This document shows positions 36,380-46,378 of a stretch of DNA of 54,060 nucleotides, one piece after another. Numbering within the stretch: the stretch's first letter is position 1; every line of letters starts with the position of its first letter. The translations under genes were made by a program, and so were the position numbers. Source of the DNA: Gracilaria caudata (lineage: Eukaryota > Rhodophyta > Florideophyceae > Gracilariales > Gracilariaceae). Below the pieces are notes generated by a model. The model saw nothing but the letters and a program-made list of their open reading frames with translations. It was not told where the DNA came from and did not search any database. The DNA lies in NCBI GenBank assembly GCA_030374735.1, contig JASCIV010000072.1, positions 1 through 54,060 of the forward strand, read 5' to 3'.

Positions 36380-39045
36380 GAAATTCGCGCACTATGTTCT
36401 GCTTCATAACAGGTTGGCGTCTTTTGGTTTGACTAAGTAAACTGTGCGCTTTTTCGTCAGCACCGGTTTCAATCCCCGGTAAAATCAAATCGAGGGTTTG
36501 CACTCTTCAACCACACCGATTGAGACGTTATCTGCATTCGGGAATCTCAAAGACTCGCAGTTTGATTGGTACGGCTACAACAACGATGAATTGGAACAGG
36601 CAAAGTGGTTGTGATGCAATTGAAGCCCATATGGCTCTCCCAACCTGACCGTCACGTGACGATGCCAAATTTCTACGAAGGTGTTTACAACGTCTGTACT
36701 GCACAAAACAATGTCATACAAAATTGAATATAAAACCAAAATCGTGGCCCAAGTGCCTCGTAAGTAGACCAAAGTGGATTTGATACGATCCCTCTCCTGT
36801 AGATATTGCGGGCGCCTTGACTGCTCTACCTTCGCAGCTGAACAACATGGCAATGCAAGTTTACGTCTTGGTGTCAGGGCTTATTGTGCAGTTTGCGAGC
36901 CCATTTGAAGAGAGATGGATTCTGATTCTTCAGCGAAAAGTCATTGCCATGTCGGCCTACCCTTGGTACCGAAAAAGCAATTTCACAACACAATGACTAT
37001 GGGATCGAGGTGAAAAGGTGTATCGGTAACAAATGGAGTAAAGAAGACAGCAGAGCACCACTCCGAGTGCGGTGGTACGTGTACTAGAGAATCCCACCGG
37101 CAAGAAGAATACTGTACCGGTCTCTCCCCTTTTCAACGGAGAATCGAAATATTTGTTAACGACGATGCGTAAGAGTCGAAACGATTTCGCGTACATCTTG
37201 TCAAGCACGATAGGTACCCAAGCTGTATCTATGAATGACAGATGACGTCTTCCCTAACGAAGAGAAAAGGCATCAAAACGGAAAAAGGCGCCAAACTTGC
37301 CATTCGGAGTCCAAAAACTGTCTCACGGACGGTTCTGAAAAGAGCAAGCCCGTAGCGGGTTTATGGTTTTTATTCGGTGCTGTGCGCTTAATAGTTGTGA
37401 TTATTATTCATTTTACCTTAACGCACAGATCCGACATCTGTTGACGATTCTGTGTGATTCACCGGTGTTGGACTTCATGCGTCATGTATCTCCCAGATAT
37501 CATCATGATGACAATCGTCCGCCTGTATGCTTACTGAAGCTGTGACGCCGGGACACGCTTCAAGAGGCGGATGTAAATTCCGAGCCCAACCTTGGCAGAA
37601 GTTGGGGCTCAGCGGCTTCTATGAAAGCAAGAAACGAATAGAGGGGGGTGTCCCTCCTTAACGTAACCCTAGCCAAGAGAGAAAAGGCACGCCCCCTAAC
37701 GCAGGCTCTGTGAAAGAATCAGTCAGTATGTTAACGGTCTCTCGTCATCCCCAATGAGCACGAAGTCACGCGTTTTATAGGCACCCCATACCTCCATGTG
37801 ATCTAAACACTGCCCTTCCAACAGGAAGCCTTGGCCACGAAAAACAGACAGGTTCTTAGGAGATAATCTAAGGTAGATTGTCCCCTCGTCTTGCGAAAGG
37901 GTGCAATACCCCCGTGGAAAATTTACATCACCAGTGTTTTTCGTGGTGTTCATCATCAGTCATCGGAAACGATGATAATATCATGTGTTCACAAGGAGCA
38001 CCGAATGTTGAGCGCCCACTAGCTCACGACTTGAAGAGGAAGCCCCCAATCTTATCGGGGAATATACTACTGTTGAACAAACGCTTTGTTGTGATAATCG
38101 TCAGCCATTTGTTGTCTCTTCCCTTTCATCTGTCCGTTTGTCACACTTCTTGCATTATGTCATCATAATTATGACGTGCTTTTTTGTAACCTTAAATAAA
38201 CTCCTGCCCGAAATTGGGGCATGCATCGACAGCACTGTATATGATACTTCTCACATTCGCAGGTGTGGCAAAGATTTTCACTTGCACGGCTTGCTACTTC
38301 GGGGAGTACTTAGTTAAAAACCTTTGAAACGGCTACACACAGTGTAGAGTCTGCACTGTAGATTTGCACCGCTTAAAACGGCCTGAGGTTGTGATGAGAA
38401 TTTCGAAACCGTCAGATGGTGTAGTACACTTCTTGAGTCAAAAAAAGTTGACCACTGATTTATCCAGTGGTCAACTATGTTCTCCCAAGAAGTATTAAAC
38501 CGAGAAATTCTAGCCAGAAAATCCCCGCTTTTAGAACACTCATGTCCACCATTGGATAGAATTGGTAGCAACTTCCCCCGCCTCTGCCCACCCTGTCAAG
38601 CTGTCAAGGACCTTGGCCCGAGATGCTGCTCGTAAGGTTAACACATACCATCAAGAAGTTTAGTTGCCAGAGCTCCATACAAGCGTGTCGCAAAACCTGT
38701 GCCAAAGTACACAAAGGTACTGGATATAGAAAGCAAATCGAGGCGATTTAAAAAGTCAACTTGTGCAACTTTTCTCCAAACCAGTCCGATCCTTCTGACG
38801 AGCCAGGTAGCCCTAGATTGAGAGAGAGCGACATCTGTTTTACGAAATCCAAACAAAAAAAGCATGTAATCAAGCATCTAAGCGTACCCCCTCCGCACTG
38901 GAAAATGAAAAGAACATAAGAGGATAGTCGTGATACGGATCTAATCATACAGTATTAGACAAATCAAATATGTTCCGTATCAAACTTTCACGAAAAACAC
39001 GACACTGTTCATGCTGCCCACTACCAACTTAAAGCGCACTACACC
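36380..39045. other. 2.7-kb gap between convergent AMT genes
   Basis: This is the longest gap in the window. It holds a GC-rich hairpin-like repeat GAGCCCAAC/GTTGGGGCTC (37582-37610, one bulge), a perfect TCATCATGATGA palindrome near 37499, a GTTTGGCGCC-type word near 37288 (minus strand), CTACCCTT at 36957-36964, and the nested inverted repeat at 38428-38493. Short open frames on both strands (for example 77 codons at 37723-37956, minus) have no recognisable product. I see no remnant of a third AMT copy and no terminal repeats of a transposon, but a small non-autonomous element around 38428 is possible. Confidence 0.45.
38428..38493. repeat. Nested inverted repeat (stem-loop) in the AMT gap
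   Basis: An outer perfect 8-bp stem, ACTTCTTG (38428-38435) with CAAGAAGT (38486-38493), encloses a perfect 11-bp inner stem, GTTGACCACTG (38447-38457) with CAGTGGTCAAC (38465-38475), around a 7-nt loop. The spacers are about 11 nt on each side, so the element is nearly symmetric. It could be a structured RNA, a protein-binding site or the remains of a small inverted-repeat element. Confidence 0.8.
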
Positions 39046-40611
39046 TCACACAGGCTGACTAGTCTCATCTGCAGGCGGTACAGGCGCTGGCGGCACCTTC
39101 AAACTGTCATCCATTCCAAGATTGTCAATGTCTAGCGCGGCCTGCTTCTCGGCTGCAACGGTGGCATCAAGGGGATATGCTACACCACCATGCTTGGAAA
39201 CGTCATTTCCGATGATTTCCTCCTCTGGACTGATGCGGAGAATACCAGTCAAATTCATAAGCAAGAATAGGGGTAGAATCAGACCGACGGTCCAGACAGC
39301 GATTACCACAACCGCAGCCAAATTGGCACCCAGTAGACGGCCACCACCAGCATAAAAGCCGCCATGAAAATCTTCCCCTCCAATAGGATCGAAACCTGCA
39401 ATCTCCTGATATTCGCGAACGTTGAACAAACCAGGCGCAAGCGCACCCCATGCACCTGCTGCGCCATGGATGGGAAATGCCTCCAATGGGTCATCAATCT
39501 TCAACTTGAGCAAGACCATGGCAGCAAGGATGTAGACCAGTGCACCTATAGCTCCGACGACAATAGCGATATACGGGTGAACGAATGCACAGCAAGCGGT
39601 GACGGACACGAGACCGGCAAGTATGCCGTTTAGACAGGCGAGAAGATCAAAAATGTGATCGCGAAGTTTGATGACCACGAGTGTGACAACGCCTCCGGTT
39701 GCACCAGCCAGTGTTGTTGTAACAGCACAGCGCTCTGCTACGATGTAACCTCCTCCGGACAGTTGGAGAGCAGAACCTGGGTTGAAACCATACCATCCGA
39801 ACCAAAGTAGAAAAGTACCCAAAGTGGCAAGCGTAGCAGAGTGGCCGGGTATGGGAACTACCTTTCCTTCCGAGTCAAAGCGCCCAAGGCGTGGTCCGAC
39901 GATAATGGCACCAACTAGACCGGCAAATCCACCAACCATGTGAACCACGGAACAGCCGGCAAAATCTATCGTACCTACCTTGACCTCGGCACCACTACCA
40001 TCAGTGAGGGTGAAAATCTCAGAGAGCCAACCTCCACCCCACACCCAGTGCGATACAACCGGGTAAACGAAGGAAGTGAGAAAGAAGGCATAGCCCATGT
40101 AGGCGTAAAAACTTGTTCTTTCGGCGACTGATCCTGAAACGATAGTGGCAGCGGTGGCGGCAAAGGCCCACTGAAAGAAGAAGTCGTGGAACCCATTATC
40201 AGTAGTGACACCGAAACCCCTCGAGAGGGCATAGTTGCCTGTGCCAATGAACTCGCTGGCATCTGTGGGAGTCTCACCGTACGCGAACGCGTAGCCAAAC
40301 AAATAGTAGGCGATGGCACCGACGCAGGCATCTAGAACGTTCTTCAAGAGCACATTCTTTGTGTTTTTGGAACGAACAGAACCGGCAGTGAGCATGGCGA
40401 AGCCAGCCTGCATGAGGAAAACCAGATAACCGGAGAGGAGCACGAAGAAGACATCTAGGGCGGCTTCTGTGGAAACAGTTCTCACCTCAAGTTCCTGAAG
40501 TAGGTCGATTGCGAAGGGGGAGTTGAACCCCCCACTAGCAATGAACTCGGGTCGCGGTCTTGCTGTTGGCAGTAGACCAGCCCCAGCTGCCTCGATGAGT
40601 TCCACGGACAT
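39046..40611 (-). CDS. AMT1: AMT1-family ammonium transporter (copy B)
   Basis: From the ATG at 40611 the product has 521 residues and is clearly a paralogue of the plus-strand AMT copy. It has FLMQAGFAMLTAGSVRSKNT, FFFQWAFAATAATIVSGSVA, VSHWVWGGGWLSE, IDFAGCSVVHMVGG, GTFLLWFGWYGFNPGS and DDPLEAFPIHGAAGAWG. The C tail carries ISPEEEIIGNDVSKHGG with the same Ser at the regulatory position. Differences from copy A are a longer N terminus (MSVELIEAAGAG onward), insertions in the loops after spans 2 and 4 and in the GGEDFHGGFYAGGG segment, and weaker codon bias. The frame is open upstream to 40917, but that part reads as Ser/Pro-rich leader and is disfavoured. The pair probably arose by duplication with inversion, followed by divergence. 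Confidence 0.95.
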   Translation of the reverse strand: MSVELIEAAGAGLLPTARPRPEFIASGGFNSPFAIDLLQELEVRTVSTEAALDVFFVLLSGYLVFLMQAGFAMLTAGSVRSKNTKNVLLKNVLDACVGAIAYYLFGYAFAYGETPTDASEFIGTGNYALSRGFGVTTDNGFHDFFFQWAFAATAATIVSGSVAERTSFYAYMGYAFFLTSFVYPVVSHWVWGGGWLSEIFTLTDGSGAEVKVGTIDFAGCSVVHMVGGFAGLVGAIIVGPRLGRFDSEGKVVPIPGHSATLATLGTFLLWFGWYGFNPGSALQLSGGGYIVAERCAVTTTLAGATGGVVTLVVIKLRDHIFDLLACLNGILAGLVSVTACCAFVHPYIAIVVGAIGALVYILAAMVLLKLKIDDPLEAFPIHGAAGAWGALAPGLFNVREYQEIAGFDPIGGEDFHGGFYAGGGRLLGANLAAVVVIAVWTVGLILPLFLLMNLTGILRISPEEEIIGNDVSKHGGVAYPLDATVAAEKQAALDIDNLGMDDSLKVPPAPVPPADETSQPV

Positions 40612-41399
40612 TGTGAGATGAGTCTGACGCGAGCCGCACGAGGTTGGGAGGCTGGGTCGGGCGGAGCCGGTGACGTGGGGCGAAGAAGCGGTTGAAGAAG
40701 GGCAGCTGTCGGTCAAGTCGCACGAGGAGGAGCAGACAGCGATGGAAGGGAGGAGTGCAACGTAGCGCAGAGTCTTGAGACTTCCGTAGGAGGAGGGCGG
40801 AGGTAGGCTGCAGGGAGTTGAGGGGCTCGTGCTATTTAAGCAGCAGCATGGCGCGAATGGTAGGACACGCGTGGCATGCGGGAGAGCAGAAAACGGTGCG
40901 TGCCAAAAAGGGCTCACGCACCCCAGGATGAATATCTAGTCTTAACTTTTACGCGCCAGCGTCACGCCATTGGCGAGACGATGTCGCCGCGCAACGCAGA
41001 GCCAACAACGGCGCGTGTGCCTCACACCCCGCTGTAAATTGGCGCTTGCGTGAACCTTCTGTATTCGGCTCTCGTCACGCTTACCTGCAACGTACAGAGC
41101 ACGCGCCGGATCTATCTGCGCTCCGCGCTACGAAGCATCGCAAATGTGGTTTGGCCCACAACGTGGATTAATGCACACGTGTTATCGTGGAGCTCTCAGG
41201 CCGTTCCGCCCCAGAGTTTGAAGTTCCGAGTCGGACGCGCGCCAGCATGCGGCCCACAATCGCACGTCAATTGCATCGCGTGCGAGGGACGGGATGGTGC
41301 CCTGAGCTCTGACCGCACTCCCGTAATTCCGACCATGGGCGCATCGTTTGTCCGCGCGTTCCCACTGCCCGCACCGCGTGCCCGCGCTCGCTACGCTTC
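40612..41399. other. Divergent AMT copy B / ABC1 kinase promoter region
   Basis: The 788-bp gap is GC-rich near both genes. A CTATTTAAG word lies at 40832-40840 and an ATTGGCGC word near 41038. Open frames that cross it are extensions of the flanking genes or unsupported. No RNA gene or strong repeat is seen. Confidence 0.45.
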
Positions 41400-43019
41400 A
41401 TGTCCTTGCTGACTGCCGCAAGGCTCTTCTCGCGCGGCTCCCTCGTGGCTGCCGGCGCCGCCACCTCCTCGCTTGCCGCCGCCGAGTACTCCGGATCGGA
41501 TGCAGGCATCGTGCGTTCGTTCCGCTTCTGGCGCCGCATGGTGCCCATCTACGCGCACTACAAGTACGTGGAATGGCGCGTCGCAGATGAAACCGATCAG
41601 CAGCTCGTTTCAGCCGCCTTCAGACCGCTGAACCAGCGCTATTCGCCGCGCGTGGAGCAACTGGCTCTCGATCTGCAGGGCTTTTACTTCAAGCTTGCGC
41701 AGATCGTCAGTACCAGGGATGAATTTCTGCCGGACGAGTACCTCAAGTGGACCAAACAGCTGCAGGACAAGTCGCCCAATGTTATGCCTTCCGAGCAAGC
41801 CAAGCAAATCGTACAAGACTCGTTACAGCTTCCGTTCGATTCTCTGTTTTCTGAATGGCAAGATGAACCCATTGGCGCCGCTAGTGTCGGCCAAGTACAT
41901 CGCGCCCGTTTACGTTCCACCGGTCAATTAGTCGCTGTTAAAGTCCAATTTCCCGGTATTGAGGGCAAGTTTCGCAACGATGTGGATACCGTGGAGATGT
42001 TTTGCAAATACCTCATGCCGCAGAATGCCGCCTATTTTGCGGAGATAAAGCGCCAATTTGCTACCGAATTCGATGCTCGAGGCGAAGCACAGAACCTTCA
42101 GCTCGTGCACGACAACCTGCACCAAGCCAATTGGAGTGAGTTTATCGAAGTGCCACAACCTTTGTATTCTTCAAAAGAAGTACTCGTCATGGAGTATTTG
42201 GAGGGTCCCAAACTTGTTGACGGCGTTCGTCAGCAGTTTAAACGAATGGCCGAGAGCCAAGGTAAGGATTTTGAACAGATGGAAGCAGAGCAAAAGCAAT
42301 TAATGCAGTCCGGCCAAATGGACCGAAAAGATATTTCACAAAGTGCGAGAGAAACAGCTCGCATTCAGCGAATGCTTTGGTTGCGAGATTTGCTCGTCAA
42401 CTCGTTCATATTTGTCGGCAACTATACGGTGAGACCTTTGGTTAGCAGTCAAAAGTGGAAGTACTGGCATTCCGAAGCACCTCTTAATCTTGCACAGATT
42501 ATGGACGTGTTGTTACGCGTTCATGCTCACGAGATATTCGAAAATGGCGCATTCAATGGCGACCCGCATCCAGGCAATATATTGCTGATGACCGACGGTC
42601 GTTTGGGTCTAATTGATTATGGACAAGTGAAGCATATGTCGCTTGACGATCGCATCATCTACGCCAAACTTATTTTGGCAATCAACAGAGATGATCGGGA
42701 CGAAGTGGTAAGGATTATGAAGGATGAGGTTGGCTTTCAGACAACGAACATGAATAGTGATATCATATATCGAACTGCCGCGTTCTTCAATTGCAGGGAT
42801 TCGGAGGATGTCACATTAGGCATGAATGTGAGCACGTTCATGGAGTGGTTGGAACAAAGTGATCCAGTGGTGAAAATCAACGACGAGTTCGTGATGGCTG
42901 GACGGGTGTCAGTGCTGCTGCGAGGAATGGCGAATGCGTTCGGACTAAAGCTGCGGGTGACTGATTACTGGAAACCTGAGGCAGAGAAGTTTCTCAAAGC
43001 TCAGGGGATTAACTACTAA
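41400..43019 (+). CDS. ABC1/UbiB-like (ADCK-type) atypical kinase with KLAQ variant motif
   Basis: ABC1-family proteins are atypical kinase-like ATPases of mitochondria and plastids, involved in ubiquinone or prenyl-lipid metabolism. The 539-residue product has the family blocks: GFYFKLAQIVSTR at 94-106, the Ala-rich loop PIGAASVGQVHRA (157-169), VAVKVQFPG with Lys-181, VMEYLEGPKL, NGDPHPGNILL (386-396) and LIDYGQVK with the metal-binding Asp-406. The normal KxGQ signature is KLAQ here (Ala-100 for Gly). The N terminus (MSLLTAARLFSRGSLVAAGA) is Arg/Ser/Ala-rich without acids and fits a mitochondrial presequence. A region around 280-320 is a charged insert rich in Gln and Met. Subgroup and substrate are not certain. 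The gene is intronless. Confidence 0.92.
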   Translation: MSLLTAARLFSRGSLVAAGAATSSLAAAEYSGSDAGIVRSFRFWRRMVPIYAHYKYVEWRVADETDQQLVSAAFRPLNQRYSPRVEQLALDLQGFYFKLAQIVSTRDEFLPDEYLKWTKQLQDKSPNVMPSEQAKQIVQDSLQLPFDSLFSEWQDEPIGAASVGQVHRARLRSTGQLVAVKVQFPGIEGKFRNDVDTVEMFCKYLMPQNAAYFAEIKRQFATEFDARGEAQNLQLVHDNLHQANWSEFIEVPQPLYSSKEVLVMEYLEGPKLVDGVRQQFKRMAESQGKDFEQMEAEQKQLMQSGQMDRKDISQSARETARIQRMLWLRDLLVNSFIFVGNYTVRPLVSSQKWKYWHSEAPLNLAQIMDVLLRVHAHEIFENGAFNGDPHPGNILLMTDGRLGLIDYGQVKHMSLDDRIIYAKLILAINRDDRDEVVRIMKDEVGFQTTNMNSDIIYRTAAFFNCRDSEDVTLGMNVSTFMEWLEQSDPVVKINDEFVMAGRVSVLLRGMANAFGLKLRVTDYWKPEAEKFLKAQGINY

Positions 43020-43915
43020 ACTATTGTAACCAAGTTGTATTTTTCAACCAGTGTAGTTGACAATTGTTGACCAAGAATTTCAAGGCGTGGAAGGCTACAT
43101 TCACTGCGCATAGACATTAGGAACCTATTCGTGTAATGGTGAGTTTCATGGCTCAAAGACGTCATGACCTATACTGTTGTAACAGAGGTGCTCGTTGTTG
43201 CATAATAAAGAACGTGACCCAGTGTGGACCAAACCGCTTGGTGGAAGCCAGTTGATGATGTGTGGTTTTGCGGAGGTGGGTGAATTCGTGGATCGGTGCC
43301 AGTGCTATATCGTGCGCAACACGAAGCATTACAACGTGCTCCCGAAGATTTGCTGAGAACAACGCGTTCCGGGTTGTGGCCGTGGTTCACGGTTGGTCAG
43401 CATATTCGGTCCTTGCACGCAGCGGCTTTGATCGCCTGGAATGGTCTCAGTTGTAAAAAGAGTTCGGCGCCGAAATGGAGCAAACAAAACACAGCGTTCT
43501 GAACTCGAAAGCGGAAGGGTTGGAAGAAGAAAGACCTTTATTTCTGATGAGAGTGGAGAGAGGAAGGATACAACAACGATTGGGGATGAACAGATACACC
43601 ACCTCATGGCACAATTACAACTTCATTAGGTCAGGGACGCGGACACGTTGCAACATTGCTGCGGAGTTGCATCTGGCAAAAGTGGCACTGGTATGATCTG
43701 GCGTGGCAGTCGACAAATTGCGCTGCGTGTTCGGCGGGAAGTGGATTGGCCACATTCCACCCACTTTGTATCCGTTTCACGAAGCTGCCAAGGGAAGAGA
43801 AGGGCTGCACCTTGCTGATGTACCGCGATCTTCTTTTGTAAGCTTTGTTTATCGCTCTTCATTGTATTTGTGCGGTACTAAAAGTGAATCTTCTCTGTGG
43901 ATCGCACGAGGCAAC
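43020..43915. other. Gap upstream of MPC1
   Basis: The 896-bp gap follows the ABC1 kinase gene and precedes MPC1. Several short open frames on both strands have no recognisable product. The frame leading into MPC1 is open from 43703, but the ATG at 43916 starts a typical targeting sequence. No strong repeat is seen. Confidence 0.45.
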
Positions 43916-44502
43916 ATGTTTTCCTCATTAAGCGCACGTATTGCTTCCAAAGGAATCCGATTTGGTTCTCGAAAGCTGTCGGAGAAGGCCGGTGAAAAGG
44001 CAGGCGAAGCGAGCGCCGCGCAAACTGTGACGCAGAGCAATGGCTCCTTTACAAGCACAATAGTCAATTTTATGTACGTGATCCAGAAAGTGCGCTTGTA
44101 AACTCTGGAGCAAGACGCATCACACATTCTAACTACATCAACGCGTGAATTGGTCAACTTGATTTCAATAGAAATTCTCCTACAGGTCCTAAGACGACAC
44201 ACTTTTGGGGACCGGTAACCAATTGGGGAATCAGCATCGCAGCTATGAAGGACATGACTAAATCACCAGAAAAGGTTTCGCCAAACATGACGATAGCTCT
44301 TTGTGTCTACTCATTGCTGTTTATGAGATTCGCACTCAGGGTTCAGCCGACGAATTATCTTTTGTTTGCGTGTCACGGAACCAATGAAGTGGCGCAATGC
44401 TACCAGCTGCAACGAGTGTACGGTGGCGTGGATCTGTTTTATAAGCCGCCGCCAGAACAGGAAGGATTGGCGGTAGCACTAGAAACACAGCCCAAAGAGT
44501 AA
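43916..44502 (+). CDS. MPC1: Mitochondrial pyruvate carrier subunit MPC1, one intron
   Basis: MPC1 pairs with MPC2 in the inner mitochondrial membrane to import pyruvate. Exon 1 is 43916-44073 and exon 2 is 44172-44502; the 98-bp intron starts GTACGT and ends CAATAG, with a CTAAC branch-like sequence. The spliced product is 162 residues. Exon 1 supplies an Arg/Ser/Lys-rich N terminus (MFSSLSARIASKGIRFGSRK). Across the junction the protein reads NFINSPTGPKTTHFWGPVTN, then WGISIAAMKDM, SPEKVSPNMT, MRFALRVQPTNYLLFACH and NEVAQCYQLQRV, all MPC1 family blocks. A nearer CTACAG acceptor 14 nt downstream would shift the frame, so the upstream CAATAG is chosen. The product is longer than animal MPC1 (109) because of the N-terminal extension and a C-terminal Pro/Glu tail. 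Confidence 0.93.
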
Positions 44503-45196
44503 AGCGCAGCACTGGATTTATGTGTTGTCCTGTTGAAAATGTAACTCGGAAACGAACAACACGCTATAAGCACTGCAAATGAGACCTCAGCTGGTAGCAT
44601 TTTTCATACCAAGGGCACGCGTTAGCACAGCCAAGAACGGATCCCCTTCGATAAGCTATCTATTCTAGATACGATACGTCGCCACCGGCGATTGCCCAGA
44701 GTCCTTCCTGTGGGCTTCCAAAGCGAGAGTTGGCAATTGGCTCGCAGCGCACTCGCGATCGGCTGAGAGCGCCAGCAATGCTATCGCTGCCCTTGCTGGA
44801 CACCACTCCCCACAATTGCAGAGCAAAACTGCCACGCAACAAAACGCGAGAATATACCGTAAGCGTGTATTTGTCGCTTTTTTATTGGCTGTACAGCTTC
44901 CTTTACAGACAAATCGTGCTGTCTTTGCTCACGTTGGGCATGGCGCACTGTGGGCGCTGCGCGCCCGAGCTGGACTTCAAAACCGCTCATCAGCGTGGCT
45001 TTGTTGCTTGAGTCACATAGCTGTCGCTGCAACGACCACCTGCCCTTCGCCCATCGCTCACCGACCACCTCGTCACCAATCTCTGCTTCGGCATTTCGCA
45101 GCTTTTCTTCCGCATCCTCCCCCTCGTATAGTGCTTTCCAAAGCCTTTGTTTTGGCTGCGCTCTCCATCCAATCTTGCTTTTACTTACCCCTCGAT
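44503..45196. other. Gap upstream of the Snf7 gene
   Basis: The 694-bp gap contains the Snf7 promoter and leader. The Snf7 frame is open back to 44816 but those codons look like pyrimidine-rich leader. No other gene or notable repeat is seen. Confidence 0.45.
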
Positions 45197-45976
45197 ATGA
45201 AACTCTTCACTCGTAAAAAGAAGGCCTCGAAAGCTGAAGCCGACTCCGCCGCTCGCCAACGCGCTGCCGCCCAGGCTGCGGAGGTCGCTGCTGCAGCCTC
45301 TATCGCCGCAGCTGAGAGGAAAAAGGTGGAAGAGCAGCGGAAGAAAGAAGAGGCCAGACAAGTGGAAGAGAACACTGTCGAGCAAATCATAGCGAAGAAG
45401 AAGCAGATCCAACAGCTGCAACGCGCCTTAAATGGCTTTGAAGAACAGCGTCAACGCGAAGCTAAGCTGGCATTGCGTGCACGAGACGCCAAGAAAATGG
45501 TCGAAATGAAGTCACACATGAGAGAAGTCAATCGTTTGAAAACTCGTATTCAGAGGTACGAGACAATGGTTATTCGAAGTCAAGATCAACTTGCTGCACT
45601 TGAAGATGTTGCTTCCCAAAGACAACATGTCGAGTCCGAGAAGAAGTTTGCCAACTTTATGAGTACGAACAAACTCGATATTGATCAAGTGGAGGAATCT
45701 TTACAACAAGCCCACGAGGCTCGCAACGACGTAGAAGAGGTTAATAGGTTATTCCAGGCCGACGCCAATCTTAACCCGTCATCCGCAGACTTGGTGGATT
45801 ATGAAGCTGAACTTGACGCTCTAGAGGCTGAATTCTCAGAGGGCGCTGCTACTTCCATTCCTGCTGTTCCCGACAGCAGGCCGGCCATGCCCCAGATACC
45901 TGTGTCAGTTTCCGCTGCACCTGTCTCAACGGAGGAGGATGATATCCGGAGACTAGAGCAGGAGGTCGCTTTGTAG
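45197..45976 (+). CDS. VPS32: ESCRT-III subunit of the Snf7/CHMP4 (VPS32) type
   Basis: Snf7 is the main polymer of ESCRT-III, which cuts membrane necks in multivesicular body formation, cytokinesis and membrane repair. From the ATG at 45197 the product has 259 residues. It starts MKLFTRKKKASKAEADSAAR, a basic segment, followed by long helices rich in Ala, Lys, Gln and Glu (VEQIIAKKKQIQQLQRAL; KTRIQRYETMVIRSQDQLAA). The block KLDIDQVEESLQQAHEARND corresponds to the MDIDKVDDLM segment of CHMP4. An acidic region YEAELDALEAEF follows, then a Pro-rich linker and a C-terminal DDIRRLEQEVAL resembling an MIT-interacting motif for Vps4. Assignment to CHMP4 rather than another Snf7 group rests on this acidic block and the basic N terminus. 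Upstream open codons to 44816 are disfavoured. Confidence 0.82.
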   Translation: MKLFTRKKKASKAEADSAARQRAAAQAAEVAAAASIAAAERKKVEEQRKKEEARQVEENTVEQIIAKKKQIQQLQRALNGFEEQRQREAKLALRARDAKKMVEMKSHMREVNRLKTRIQRYETMVIRSQDQLAALEDVASQRQHVESEKKFANFMSTNKLDIDQVEESLQQAHEARNDVEEVNRLFQADANLNPSSADLVDYEAELDALEAEFSEGAATSIPAVPDSRPAMPQIPVSVSAAPVSTEEDDIRRLEQEVAL

Positions 45977-46378
45977 TAGCGTTTTCCTATTTGCTTCGCA
46001 CCTTACAACTCTTATTTACCTTTTGTTGGCGTCTTTTGATACCGAGATTCTACAGGTTTGTGAGCAACATCAATTAGTGCTGTCTTTGCATGTAGTGGAA
46101 GATACCTATACACCCCCGGAACATATTGCACATCGAGATTTGGTTGTACTCCTGCCGCGTATACAACTTATCGCTTTAGACTTTACTCTTATCGCCCACA
46201 GAAATCTGGTTCTCATCTTCGATTGTAAAATGTGCCCCGCAGCGTAGCGACTTCAAGACAACTGTGTTACAGAAAAATCGATACAAGGGCAGTTGCCCCA
46301 TTTAGGCTGTACAAGGTGCATTGCACGGAATCCTATGACGTGTCAGCGACCTAAAGCGAATTTGTAAGGGCCCGTGGA
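45977..46378. other. Gap between convergent genes
   Basis: The 402-bp gap holds the 3' ends of the Snf7 and homogentisate phytyltransferase genes. A 74-codon open frame (46023-46247) has no recognisable product. Nothing else is seen. Confidence 0.45.

Noticed and set aside
36455..36485. T-arm-like ACCGG-TTTCAATCC-CCGGT, possible tRNA
   Set aside because: The invariant G53-C61 pair fails with the correct loop, and no acceptor, D or anticodon arms fit around it.
37723..37956. 77-codon minus-strand frame in the AMT gap
   Set aside because: No recognisable product, no splice partners and no support beyond being open.
40612..40917. N-terminal extension of AMT copy B
   Set aside because: Ser/Pro/Cys-rich leader without membrane or targeting logic; the ATG at 40611 gives a normal AMT start.
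44816..45196. N-terminal extension of the Snf7-like protein
   Set aside because: Snf7 proteins start with a short basic segment, which the ATG at 45197 gives; upstream codons look like leader.
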